Source of the DNA: Metarhizobium sp964253915
GTDB taxonomy: Bacteria > Pseudomonadota > Alphaproteobacteria > Rhizobiales > Rhizobiaceae
Length of the DNA stretch: 64,000 bases
Direction of reading: 5' to 3'
NCBI RefSeq assembly: GCF_964253915.1
Contig: NZ_CAXUSG020000001.1
Span: 496,001-560,000 of the forward strand
Every line of letters begins with the position of its first letter. Position 1 is the stretch's first letter. Shown piece after piece: positions 26,073 to 33,152 of this stretch. Under the pieces are notes generated by a model, which had not been told where the DNA came from, ran no database searches, and saw only the letters and a program-made list of their open reading frames with translations. Both the position numbers and the translations under genes were made by a program.

Positions 26073-26321
26073 TTATGTCGTGTCTATTGACAATTTGCAA
26101 GAAATGTGAATGACGGCCATTTTGCCTTGCTCTACTGCCCGTTGAAGTTCGGGAGTGGCGTTAGCATGAACCTCTCGCGCACGCGCTACGCTGGCGCGTC
26201 CTACATTTAGCATGTTGGAAGCTGTATCAATTGATACACCTTCAACCTTATCCGCACGCTGCCCATCGGATAAATTCGCCAACTTCGCCGCAACCAACGA
26301 AGACAAGCGGCGTGCCGTCAT
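26073..26321 (-). pseudogene. Fragment of a ParB-like/HTH replication-region protein
   Basis: An 82-residue frame whose sequence LVAAKLANLSDGQ, SIDTASNMLNVGRASVARARE and TPELQRAVEQGKMAV matches an HTH module common in phage and plasmid ParB-like proteins. In relatives this module follows a longer N-terminal part. Here that part is missing, because the opposite strand takes over at about 26295. No ribosome site precedes the possible ATG at 26321. A longer open frame to 26600 exists but reads antisense to the neighbouring fragment. Confidence 0.5.
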
Positions 26322-26478
26322 GACGCTGTTGCAAGATGCGGAATGGATGCGTTGGAATGATGTTAGGGTTGCCAAGGCTGCCGGCGTCTCCAGCATGTTC
26401 GTCGGGAGGGTTCGCAAAGAGCTATCATTAAACGGTTTAATGATGCCGAGCGACCATCTGTCAACGGTGGACAGATAG
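26295..26478 (+). pseudogene. Inverted fragment of a ParB-like protein module
   Basis: A plus-strand stretch encoding TNEDKRRAVMTLLQDAEW and RVAKAAGVSSMFVGRVRKEL. This is the other conserved module of ParB-like phage proteins (usual form NADKRRAV...DREIARRCGVS). It is open from an ATG at 26212, but the family-like part begins at about 26290. That is exactly where the minus-strand module starts, so the two lie head-to-head. It is probably the product of an inversion; its only possible start codon lies inside the other fragment. Confidence 0.45.
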
Positions 26479-26517
26479 ATCGCAAAGTCACTCCTCGCGC
26501 GGGCGCGCGGGATGCGG

Positions 26518-26772
26518 TCAAGCTGCCTGGTTGCGTGGGCTGTAGGCGCGCCATCCGCCAAAACGTTCGGTGTGCTTTCTATAGATCGTATCGGGTACAT
26601 TCTCTGCAAATGTCTCAATCAACCTGACGCCAGGATCTATTGCCTCGAAAAGTCTGATCGCCCCGCTCATGTCCGTGCAGCTACTACGGCCCATGATGAG
26701 GATTCCTCTCTGCTCGTCAAAATCATAATGGACACGGTGTAAATAGCATTGGGTTCGCTCATCGAAATACAT
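26518..26772 (-). CDS. Hypothetical 84-residue protein next to the putative origin
   Basis: A small soluble protein, MYFDERTQCYLHRVHYDFDE..., ending GGWRAYSPRNQAA. ATG 26772 follows AGGAGGTTATTG, an excellent ribosome site. The sequence is not recognised. Its 5' end borders the iteron array, so it may be expressed from a promoter inside the array. Confidence 0.65.
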   Translation of the reverse strand: MYFDERTQCYLHRVHYDFDEQRGILIMGRSSCTDMSGAIRLFEAIDPGVRLIETFAENVPDTIYRKHTERFGGWRAYSPRNQAA

Positions 26773-26807
26773 CAATAACCTCCTTGGATTTGGCTTCAAA
26801 GACACCC

Positions 26808-27038
26808 GCTGCACCGTTGCACCGTACTAAGGAATCCTTCGGTGCAGTGCAGCTGCGAGAGGGGATAAATCCCCCCTCGCGCAGTGATGTTTTTAAGATT
26901 GAGCTGCACCGACCGTGCAGGTTGATTTCATTGCATTTTCCTCGTTTTTTTCACGCTTCGGTGCAGCCGGTGCAACATCGGTGCAGCGTTCAAAACACGG
27001 CTTGTGATACAAGGCGCTGCACCGATCGAACCGTGCAG
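26808..27038. repeat. Iteron array, putative replication origin of element 1
   Basis: About ten copies of the word GGTGCAGC or its complement in 231 bases. Close copies lie at 26808, 26816, 26841, 26903, 26960, 26969, 26980 and 27016, with partial copies at 26914 and 27032. The copies flank AT-rich stretches (26888-26902 and 26921-26957). A near-perfect hairpin lies at 26855-26880. The array directly follows the RepA-like ATPase gene. Iterons beside a rep gene are the usual layout of satellite and plasmid origins; function is inferred. Confidence 0.75.
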
Positions 27039-27043
27039 TTCGA

Positions 27044-28348
27044 TCAGCCCATTTTCCGCCTCATCCGCTCGGCGAATTCGGCTGATTGCTGCTCAGCATG
27101 ACGGCGTGCTTTCGCATCCACGACTGCCTCTTGGCCGGCATCAGTAAGCTTCCATTTCCGCGCTTCGAACTTCAGAAGCTTCTGGGCTTTGGCCTTGTCG
27201 GCGGCCGTTTGCGCTCGTCTGCGATCAGGCTCACCGTCCTTGTTCCGCCAGCCGAGGCGCTCCGCGATGCCCCTTGTGGACTGCGTGGGATCTCGATCAA
27301 ACTCGAGCAGCACCGCGTCCATGTCACTAAATGCCTGCCGCTTCACCGCACCGACTTCTTTCTCGGACATGTCCTTGGCAAGGACGGTCGGCACCAGTCT
27401 GCCGCGGCTGTCGACAAGGGTGGGCGCCGTTACCGATTCCAGCTTGAAGACCACCGGCTCGAAATCCGGCCCGCGGTGCTTGCCTTGCCAATGAAGCTTC
27501 ACCAGCCCGTCGGACTTCGTTAGCGTGAGGTTGCCGTCCACCTCCGCTATGAATGCGCCGCCCCCACGGGGCAGTAGGCTATCACTGCTGGCGTTCTTGG
27601 TCGGATGGGTTGCTACCAGCACGGCAGGCTCGCCGGGCAGCGTCGTCAATTGTCGCAGGTTCCGAGCATGACGGCCGGCGTCTGTGTTGGAGTTCTCGTC
27701 ATCGCCGAAGAAGAATGCGGCGCTGGTATCGACAATGACAAGGCTGGCACCGCCTAGAGCTTCCACGTCCTTACGGATCAACTCGATTGTTTCCGCAACA
27801 TCTGTGGTGCCTTTCATAAAGTGAACGTCGATGTCTTCTGGGTCGAATCCGAGATGATGACCTGCCGCGATCCAGCGCATTTGAACATCGTCGGGATTTT
27901 CGCCCGCCAGATAGCAGACGCGGCCGGGCTTCACGTCTCTGCCGCCGACTGGCATGCCCAACGCGGTAGCGGCGGCCAGCAGCAGGAGGACGGCCGTCTT
28001 TCCCGTGCCGGTCGTGCCGGTCAGGCTGTAGAAGAATCGCGACTGAAACACCCCGTCCAGCGCGTAATCCGGCGGAACGAAGTCCTTGACGAATGCAGCG
28101 CTGGAGATAATGCCGGGGTACTGTTTGTTGTCATTCGCCGGCTGAGTAAACCGCAGGCGATATTGGACTCGCTTTTCGACATGATCCTGAATGCCTGCTT
28201 CCAGCCTAGTGGCGGCAGTAGTCAGCATCTCGGCATAGTCGCCCTTCGGACCTTTGCCAGTTTCCAACTCGATCAGCGCATTTTGAAACTCGAGGACCAG
28301 GTCGGAGACTTCGAGCCGTCGCGGCGCCTTCTCCTTAGCCTTCGCCAT
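27044..28348 (-). CDS. RepA-like AAA ATPase/helicase
   Basis: A 434-residue protein of the RecA-like (AAA_25/RepA helicase) type. It has a P-loop GTTGTGKTAVLLLLA (residues 111-125), a GRVCYLAGENPDDVQMR strand, a Walker B-like SLVIVDTSAAFF and a VATHPTKNA sensor-like motif. The C-terminal 130 residues form a helical, Lys-rich region with a winged-helix look. It probably loads at the adjacent iterons and unwinds the element's DNA. ATG 28348 follows AGAGGTGATTG. Confidence 0.85.
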   Translation of the reverse strand: MAKAKEKAPRRLEVSDLVLEFQNALIELETGKGPKGDYAEMLTTAATRLEAGIQDHVEKRVQYRLRFTQPANDNKQYPGIISSAAFVKDFVPPDYALDGVFQSRFFYSLTGTTGTGKTAVLLLLAAATALGMPVGGRDVKPGRVCYLAGENPDDVQMRWIAAGHHLGFDPEDIDVHFMKGTTDVAETIELIRKDVEALGGASLVIVDTSAAFFFGDDENSNTDAGRHARNLRQLTTLPGEPAVLVATHPTKNASSDSLLPRGGGAFIAEVDGNLTLTKSDGLVKLHWQGKHRGPDFEPVVFKLESVTAPTLVDSRGRLVPTVLAKDMSEKEVGAVKRQAFSDMDAVLLEFDRDPTQSTRGIAERLGWRNKDGEPDRRRAQTAADKAKAQKLLKFEARKWKLTDAGQEAVVDAKARRHAEQQSAEFAERMRRKMG

Positions 28349-28736
28349 CAATCACCTCTTTGTTGCCAGCGAAGACGATAGGCAGCCAATGCGGCTCGTT
28401 GTAGCGCTTGATGCGAGTGGCGGTAGGCATGTCGAGGATCTGGCCGTCAAAGTTATACACCAGCCAACTGGTAGGCGTTGGCTTTACCTTGTCGGACGCA
28501 ATGAGCGACGTCATGGCCAGTATAGCGGCTTCAGAGACATACGGCCAAATGACGATGTTCTGATCTGCGAATACCCAAGTCTTATCGCCGGTGAATCCCG
28601 GAATATCACGCATCAGTTCAATGACTGTAACGCCAGATCGCATGCGCAGATATGCGGCAATTCTCGACTCTAGCGTGCCTTGCTGGCCGGCGTGCTCGAT
28701 CAAGCGGCTGGCAAGATTAAGTGGCGGTTCCAACAT
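28335..28736 (-). CDS. Hypothetical protein upstream of the RepA-like gene
   Basis: A 133-residue protein (MLEPPLNLASRLIEHAGQQG...). ATG 28736 is chosen because GGAGGCCCTGCGCC precedes it; the longer open frame to 28901 is antisense-like. It overlaps the RepA-like start by 14 bases and the upstream gene by 20 bases, so all three belong to one replication operon. It is predicted to be soluble; the function is unknown. Confidence 0.65.
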   Translation of the reverse strand: MLEPPLNLASRLIEHAGQQGTLESRIAAYLRMRSGVTVIELMRDIPGFTGDKTWVFADQNIVIWPYVSEAAILAMTSLIASDKVKPTPTSWLVYNFDGQILDMPTATRIKRYNEPHWLPIVFAGNKEVIDGEG

Positions 28737-28959
28737 GGCGCAGGGCCTCCGTTGCGATGCGGTCGACGAGGCCCGCGGGAAATGTAATGATCGACTGGCC
28801 GTGGTGCTTTGGTCCGTAGACACGCCAGCCGCCTGCGCTCTCAACAAGCTTGAGGTCTCGAATTCTGATCCCGTCGTCGGTCTCAAGATCAAAACGTGCA
28901 ACAGTATTGCCGCCCGGTGGTGCCGGGCGAGGTGAAAGGACTCTCAGAGCTATCTCCAT
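28717..28959 (-). CDS. Small hypothetical protein, first gene of the replication operon
   Basis: An 80-residue protein with a beta-rich core (VARFDLETDDGIRIRDLKLV, GGWRVYGPKHHGQS) weakly reminiscent of SpoVG-like domains. ATG 28959 is the first ATG; the frame stays open upstream to 29070 with only a TTG start, so a longer form is possible. It is the gene nearest to the right end of element 1. Confidence 0.55.
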   Translation of the reverse strand: MEIALRVLSPRPAPPGGNTVARFDLETDDGIRIRDLKLVESAGGWRVYGPKHHGQSIITFPAGLVDRIATEALRHVGTAT

Positions 28960-29080
28960 GGGTTTGCGCCCGCCGGCGATTGCCGGCAGGGTGGTGGTGG
29001 TGATGTTGCTGCTGATTACATTTCCGACCTGCAACAGGGTCGACGGTTCGATATGCAGGGCCGGAACCAACGCATACTTT

Positions 29081-29131
29081 TCTAGACAAAGTTAAGCTAA
29101 CCGCTTGATCGCGGTTGCCGTTCTAGACGTT
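29081..29131. promoter_or_regulatory. Putative right integrase arm sites of element 1
   Basis: TCTAGACAAA at 29081 and TCTAGACGTT at 29122, 41 bases apart, 50 bases before the core repeat. They match the TCTAGAC words at the left end of the same element. Confidence 0.6.
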
Positions 29132-29170
29132 TTCAGCACTGGAAAGGTGTTGAAATTGCCCGCTTGAGAA

Positions 29171-29221
29171 CGGATTGAAAATCCGCGTGTCGGTGGTTCA
29201 AATCCGCCTCCGGGCACCATT
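29171..29221 (+). repeat. Middle att core shared by elements 1 and 2
   Basis: A 51-base copy of the tRNA-Phe 3' end, identical to 10721-10771. It is the right boundary of element 1 and the left boundary of element 2. No 5' half of the tRNA is present, so it is not a gene. Confidence 0.95.
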
Positions 29222-29275
29222 CTAAGCCCTTATTATGTCTGGTGTTTTCCACTATATCAGTCCTTTCTCATAAAT

Positions 29276-29309
29276 CCGGGTTTGACAGATTTATTCGCCG
29301 GGTTTGACA
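29276..29309. promoter_or_regulatory. Putative left integrase arm sites of element 2
   Basis: Two copies of CCGGGTTTGACA at 29276 and 29298, 22 bases apart, about 55 bases inside the core. The second overlaps the last codons of the integrase. GTTTGACA recurs at the right end (39275 and 39316). Confidence 0.6.
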
Positions 29310-30385
29310 ACTTTCGTTTTTCGTCTGTTCACTTCGGCCCCGAAATCAGCCACAGCCGCAGCTGTCTGCTTCGACATATCCGCGCGCCGGGAGTAGTGCT
29401 TAGCCATCGCTTCGGTGGCCTGGCCGAGAACCAGCTGAATGGTTCCGTAGTCCTTCCCCATCTCGCGAAGGATGTTTGCCACGGTATGGCGCAGGCCCTT
29501 GAGAGTAAGGCCGGCCTGCACCCTTCCTTGCTCTTGCAGCCTCTTTTTGAGCTTGTCCCAATTGGTGCTGAAGCCATTGTAGGTCCAAGGCTGGCCGCGA
29601 CTGTTCGCGCAGAGGGTTATGGCGTCGTGCTTCGGAGAGCGAGCGAGCGCATCCTCTACGGGCTCAAATACTGGCAAGTAAACGGGTTGGCCGGTCTTGT
29701 GACGGCGGGTATCGACGCCAGCGACGGATATCGCCGTTTTAGGCAATGCCAACGCGTCTTGGGGATCGAGGCCGTAGAACATCATGAGGCTCATCGGAAG
29801 CAACATATGATCGGGCAGGGCTGCAAGCACTGCTTCGCGTTCCGCATCAGTCCAGGGCCTATTCATGTCGCGGAGATCTTTCGGACGCTCCGCAAGGCTC
29901 ACATGCTCGACAGGGTTTTCCTTCACATATTCGTATTCCATGCCCCAGCTGAACAGGAGAGAGAGAACTGACCTCACCATGTTCGCGAAACGGAACTTGT
30001 GCTGTTGCTCTGCTTTGTCGCGGATCTTTGCCACGAAACCGCGCGTGAACTTTTCCAGCGCTGTGTTCTCAATCGGCTGGAGCCAGTCGAAGACCTTTTG
30101 ATAATCTGCTTGCGTGCGTATTGCCCGCTTCTGAAAGCGCGGACTTGCGCGGTATCTCTTGATCAGCATGCCGAGCGTGCCCGGCTTGGTTTCCCGCTTT
30201 TTGTGCATCTCATTGATGCGATGTACTTCCATGTCGAAGGCGAGGGAGTAGGGCACAAACTTCGTGCAATCGATCACGTCTCTCGTCTCGCGACGGCGGG
30301 CGCGCCATTTGAAGGGAGGCTTCCGATCTTTCCAGATCTGCCAGCCCTTGTACTTGTTTTCGCGCTTTTTGAGTTCCCGCGACAT
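29291..30385 (-). CDS. Tyrosine-type site-specific integrase of element 2
   Basis: A 364-residue integrase, clearly homologous to that of element 1 over its whole length, most strongly in the catalytic C terminus (LTLKGLRHTVANILREMGKD, AMAKHYSRRADMSK). The nucleophile is Tyr331 and box II Arg is Arg299. As in element 1, box I has Asp207 (YGLDPQDAL) instead of Arg, box II has Lys296 and box III Gln322. Both recombinases should use the tRNA-Phe site. The ATG overlaps the AlpA stop (TAATG). Confidence 0.94.
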   Translation of the reverse strand: MSRELKKRENKYKGWQIWKDRKPPFKWRARRRETRDVIDCTKFVPYSLAFDMEVHRINEMHKKRETKPGTLGMLIKRYRASPRFQKRAIRTQADYQKVFDWLQPIENTALEKFTRGFVAKIRDKAEQQHKFRFANMVRSVLSLLFSWGMEYEYVKENPVEHVSLAERPKDLRDMNRPWTDAEREAVLAALPDHMLLPMSLMMFYGLDPQDALALPKTAISVAGVDTRRHKTGQPVYLPVFEPVEDALARSPKHDAITLCANSRGQPWTYNGFSTNWDKLKKRLQEQGRVQAGLTLKGLRHTVANILREMGKDYGTIQLVLGQATEAMAKHYSRRADMSKQTAAAVADFGAEVNRRKTKVVKPGE

Positions 30386-30633
30386 TAGCTGGCCTTCTTA
30401 TCCAGTAGGCTCAGAATTGCATCATCGGGGTCGGAGGAACCGGCCTTGACGTGGTCAACCCAGAGGTCAAGATCGCGAATGTCATACTGCTTGATGCCGC
30501 CGGGCAAATCGATGGCAGGCACCGCGCAAGCCGAGTTAAATCGCTTCACATCAAGGCCGACGTATTTCGCCGCCTCCCTTAGGGTGAGCATGCGGCGAGG
30601 CATGACATTCAAGTTTATCGTTGCAGTAGTCAT
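30385..30633 (-). CDS. AlpA-like excisionase or regulator
   Basis: An 82-residue winged-helix protein (RRMLTLREAAKYVGLDVKRF, then IDLPGGIKQYDIRDLDLWVD). Most MerR/AlpA-like excisionases begin with the same TLREAAKY pattern. Its stop overlaps the integrase start, the same arrangement as in element 1, so integrase and excisionase production are coupled. Confidence 0.82.
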   Translation of the reverse strand: MTTATINLNVMPRRMLTLREAAKYVGLDVKRFNSACAVPAIDLPGGIKQYDIRDLDLWVDHVKAGSSDPDDAILSLLDKKAS

Positions 30634-30657
30634 ATGTAAGCCTCCATCTCCTCGGCT

Positions 30658-31344
30658 CTAGCCGTAAACCTTACCGGCCATCCCGACCCGCGCGCTTGCC
30701 CCCGTTTCAGTTGAGTGACCTTGCCGTTCGAAAAAGGCCGCGGCCGCGCGAACCATTGCGACGGAGACGTCACACTCGCCATGTGTGCGATTTTCCCTAT
30801 CGGCCAAGCGGAGAGCCGCGATAGCACCGTCCAGAGTGATCGCGGGGCGATCCCAATCCTCAAGGATTTCCATTGGCCTTCCGAATGTTTCCCTGATCAC
30901 ACTTGCCTCGCCGCCGTGGGCGTCCCAGTCTTTTTCCTTGATGGCGCCAAAAGCTACCTCGCCCGCTAAGAACGACGCGATAGCGGAGAGAAGGGGGTCG
31001 CTTTGCTCGTCGCGCTTTCGTGAGCGATAGATCTTTACGCTCACGGCAGTTCCATCACCGTCCTTTGCCGAGAAGCTTAGGTTTTCGTCGTCATGGCTCA
31101 TCGGCATTTTCGATAGGATGGTTCTAAGCTGCGAGATGCACGCTTCCAGCTCGCTCTCAGGATTTATCGGTGCCTCGATCCCGATGGGGGTATAGGCGGC
31201 CACCGGGGCCCCACGGCACAACGAATGACTTGTTGCCAGTTCAGCTACCGCAGCGCCTGCGGCGGTTAAAGCTACCCCTCCGAGCAAATTGCGACGTGAA
31301 AAGCTTGCATTCTCTTGTGCGGCTTGTGTATTGTGACCTTGCAT
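30658..31344 (-). CDS. Hypothetical protein with a twin-arginine-like N terminus
   Basis: A 228-residue protein. Residues 15-40 resemble a Tat signal (SRRNLLGGVALTAAGAAVAE). The rest is soluble and helical with a segment IYRSRKRDEQSDPLLSAIAS and Arg/Asp-rich helices. ATG 31344 follows GGGAGAG. Proteins with such a head are frequent in rhizobial mobile elements, but their role is unknown to me. Whether it is exported is open, since the sequence after the hydrophobic run is short of a clear cleavage site. Confidence 0.65.
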   Translation of the reverse strand: MQGHNTQAAQENASFSRRNLLGGVALTAAGAAVAELATSHSLCRGAPVAAYTPIGIEAPINPESELEACISQLRTILSKMPMSHDDENLSFSAKDGDGTAVSVKIYRSRKRDEQSDPLLSAIASFLAGEVAFGAIKEKDWDAHGGEASVIRETFGRPMEILEDWDRPAITLDGAIAALRLADRENRTHGECDVSVAMVRAAAAFFERQGHSTETGASARVGMAGKVYG

Positions 31345-31377
31345 TTCGACGCTCTCCCTAAAAGAGATGTTGATACC

Positions 31378-31425
31378 AAAAAGCCGACGCACGAGTTCCT
31401 AGGCTCGATGTGCGTCGGCTTTTTC
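31378..31425. terminator. Bidirectional intrinsic terminator
   Basis: An 11-bp perfect stem (31382-31392 with 31410-31420) with A-run and T-run on either side, usable on both strands. The minus-strand Arc-like gene ends inside the loop, so this separates its transcript from the Tat-signal gene. Confidence 0.85.
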
Positions 31426-31578
31426 ATTTGGATGGCTTACTGATACATGCGGTTCCAAAACAGCCAGGATTTCACTGTTGAGTGAGCGATGGTTCCTTTC
31501 AGCTTTGTCCTTCAACGTCTCGCGCCATCCGTCAGGAAGGCGCAACATGAACTGGTCTTTCAATGTTCTATTCTGCAT
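31399..31578 (-). CDS. Small Arc/MetJ-type DNA-binding protein
   Basis: A 59-residue ribbon-helix-helix protein, MQNRTLKDQFMLRLPDGWRE followed by the helices TLKDKAERNHRSLNSEILAVL. It has the Arc pattern: an FxLRLP beta strand, then two helices with the NxRSLNxEI signature. It is divergent from the second Arc-like gene at 31662, across inverted operator-like sites. Repressors of this size usually bind as dimers of dimers. Confidence 0.85.
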   Translation of the reverse strand: MQNRTLKDQFMLRLPDGWRETLKDKAERNHRSLNSEILAVLEPHVSVSHPNEKADAHRA

Positions 31579-31585
31579 AATGACC

Positions 31586-31658
31586 TACCCAGTGGATATA
31601 TACGACATATAGCCACTGGGTATCTATTGCGTCAAGACAAAAAAACATCCATTGGATA
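31586..31658. promoter_or_regulatory. Operator region between the divergent Arc-like genes
   Basis: A 10-bp inverted repeat, TACCCAGTGG (31586-31595) and CCACTGGGTA (31613-31622), surrounds an AT-rich centre. A third related half-site, CCATTGGATA, lies at 31649-31658, touching the 31662 start. The consensus CCAYTGGRTA fits a ribbon-helix-helix operator. Promoters for both genes must lie here. Confidence 0.7.
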
Positions 31659-31661
31659 CCT

Positions 31662-32129
31662 ATGGCTGACGAACCAAACAGATCTTGGAAAGATCAATAC
31701 ATGCTCCGGTTTCCGGACGGCATGCGCGATCTTTTGAAACAGCACGCGGAGAAGAACGGTCGGTCTTTGAACGTTGAGATCGTGACTCGGCTTGAGGCGT
31801 CCTTGGCCGGCGGCGAGGCACCTGGCGATGCCGTAGACCAAATTTTTATAAATGCCATGAAAGATCTAAGCGCTCATCCTTCGATCGCCACCAGCGGATG
31901 GATGCACGTGTTAACGACCGGATACGAGACCTATAAGGTCAATCGCATTCAAGATCTGCGAGAGTTCCTTGACCGTGTCCGAGACGTAATGCGGCAAGCC
32001 GAGGGCCAAGGCGGACCCATGCTGGATGACGATATGCGTGAGCGAGAAGAGAATTGGCTTTCACGGCTGAGGGCTAGTGCACACGCTTGGGGATACGATC
32101 TTGTCGACCGATCTGAGAGCAAAAAATGA
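31662..32129 (+). CDS. Arc-type DNA-binding protein with C-terminal extension
   Basis: A 155-residue protein. Residues 8-48 are a ribbon-helix-helix domain (DQYMLRFPDGMRDLLKQHAE, then NGRSLNVEIVTRLEASL). The 100-residue C-terminal extension is helical and charged and may be an oligomerisation or sensing domain. It is one half of a divergent repressor pair and abuts the convergent beta-family gene with no gap. Confidence 0.82.
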   Translation: MADEPNRSWKDQYMLRFPDGMRDLLKQHAEKNGRSLNVEIVTRLEASLAGGEAPGDAVDQIFINAMKDLSAHPSIATSGWMHVLTTGYETYKVNRIQDLREFLDRVRDVMRQAEGQGGPMLDDDMREREENWLSRLRASAHAWGYDLVDRSESKK

Positions 32130-33152
32130 CTAGCTTCTCGCCGCTCTCATCGTAATCCAGCAATTGATGCGGACGGATATCCAAAACGACGGACTTGCGC
32201 CTGGTACATGACCAGACTTAGCGCTCGATATTTGATCCGTTCCCCAACATTTGGGAAGACGGGTTAGCGAGTGCATGTCGATGTTCATCGCTGCCGCCGC
32301 GTATCCACCCTGATTGCCACGAACGCGTGAATAACGGAATTCATCGCCCACAACGTAATCAATTCGTGGGACCCACGTCCCGCCCTTCGTTTCGTACCTC
32401 CGTGGATGGACAGAAGCGAAGTCGCAATTCGCGATAGGCAGGTTTGGATATGTTTGCTTGAGGTCGGCCTCTAAAGACAGCTCGGCAAGAGGGAAACGAC
32501 CTGCGGCATCTGCGCAACCCGGCAACTCGGTAACTGTGCGCGGGAAGGATGATCCTGCAAAGATGAGAACGCCTGGAGCTCGGTTACCAATCACGGAGGT
32601 TACATAAAAAACGCACGCCGCTTTGGTGGTGGGAACTTCAGAGGCGCTGACATAATACAGTATCGGGCATAGGATTATATTTTCTTCTGGCGCGACCTCT
32701 AAAGTCCATTCGTACAAAGTCGAAGCAATTTCATCCGCGACAGATGTGCGAATGCAGACAGTGCGATAAAGCTCACGGAGCATTATCACTTGATCTTGGA
32801 AGTTTTTCTTCGATCCGCCTTCGACGTACAGCACGCACGGAACAATATTTTCTCTAAAATTAGCTTGTAGAAACAAAACCCAGTTGGAGTACCCCCCGCT
32901 CTCGTCGAAGAGCGCTTCCGTTTCCGAGTTCATCAGGGTGGCTTCGGTGCACAGATCGAGGATGAACGGATGTCCGCTATAGACCTCGTTCAACTGTTCC
33001 GCGCGACGGCTTAGCGAACCAAGCGGATTTTTGGATGTCTTTCGTGACCGCGTCAACTCGAAGACAGGAGTAATCCGGCGCTTCACATCGTCAGAAATGT
33101 GCCTTAACGCGCGCAACTCCGAATCGGTGGTCTTCAAGTTGGGATAATACAT
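32130..33152 (-). CDS. Beta-family protein (T4 beta protein-like)
   Basis: A 340-residue protein matching the beta family (T4 beta protein-like). It begins MYYPNLKTTDSELRALRHIS and contains the usual ITPVFELTRSRK segment, a central block YPNLPIANCDFASVHPRRYE and a late CWGTDQI motif with a WI-R-N ending. The biochemical role is not established; the family often lies in accessory and defence islands. The ATG overlaps the ImmA gene stop (TGATG), so the two are coupled. Confidence 0.75.
   Translation of the reverse strand: MYYPNLKTTDSELRALRHISDDVKRRITPVFELTRSRKTSKNPLGSLSRRAEQLNEVYSGHPFILDLCTEATLMNSETEALFDESGGYSNWVLFLQANFRENIVPCVLYVEGGSKKNFQDQVIMLRELYRTVCIRTSVADEIASTLYEWTLEVAPEENIILCPILYYVSASEVPTTKAACVFYVTSVIGNRAPGVLIFAGSSFPRTVTELPGCADAAGRFPLAELSLEADLKQTYPNLPIANCDFASVHPRRYETKGGTWVPRIDYVVGDEFRYSRVRGNQGGYAAAAMNIDMHSLTRLPKCWGTDQISSAKSGHVPGASPSFWISVRINCWITMRAARS

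Larger units (their letters stand above)
10772..29221. mobile_element. Element 1: integrated phage-satellite-like island with capsid and packaging genes
   Basis: An 18.4-kb unit bounded by tRNA-Phe core repeats. From left to right it holds integrase and AlpA-like excisionase, a divergent regulatory segment with small plus-strand genes, terminase subunits, beta-propeller protein, connectors, capsid fusion, portal, and a replication block with RepA-like ATPase and iterons. Tail tube, sheath, tape-measure and baseplate genes, lysis genes and a DNA polymerase are all absent. This gene set fits a capsid-forming phage-inducible island better than an intact prophage. A tail-deleted prophage remnant is the main alternative. 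Confidence 0.85.

Noticed and set aside
26224..26237. Perfect palindrome GTATCAATTGATAC
   Set aside because: It lies within the codons of the HTH fragment (SIDTA) and occurs only once, so it may be chance. The shared TTGATACACC word at 13774 keeps it worth a glance.
29171..29218. tRNA-like sequence
   Set aside because: It has only the 3' half (anticodon stem to CCA) of tRNA-Phe and no D-arm or 5' acceptor strand. It is an attachment core, not a gene; the same holds at 39365.
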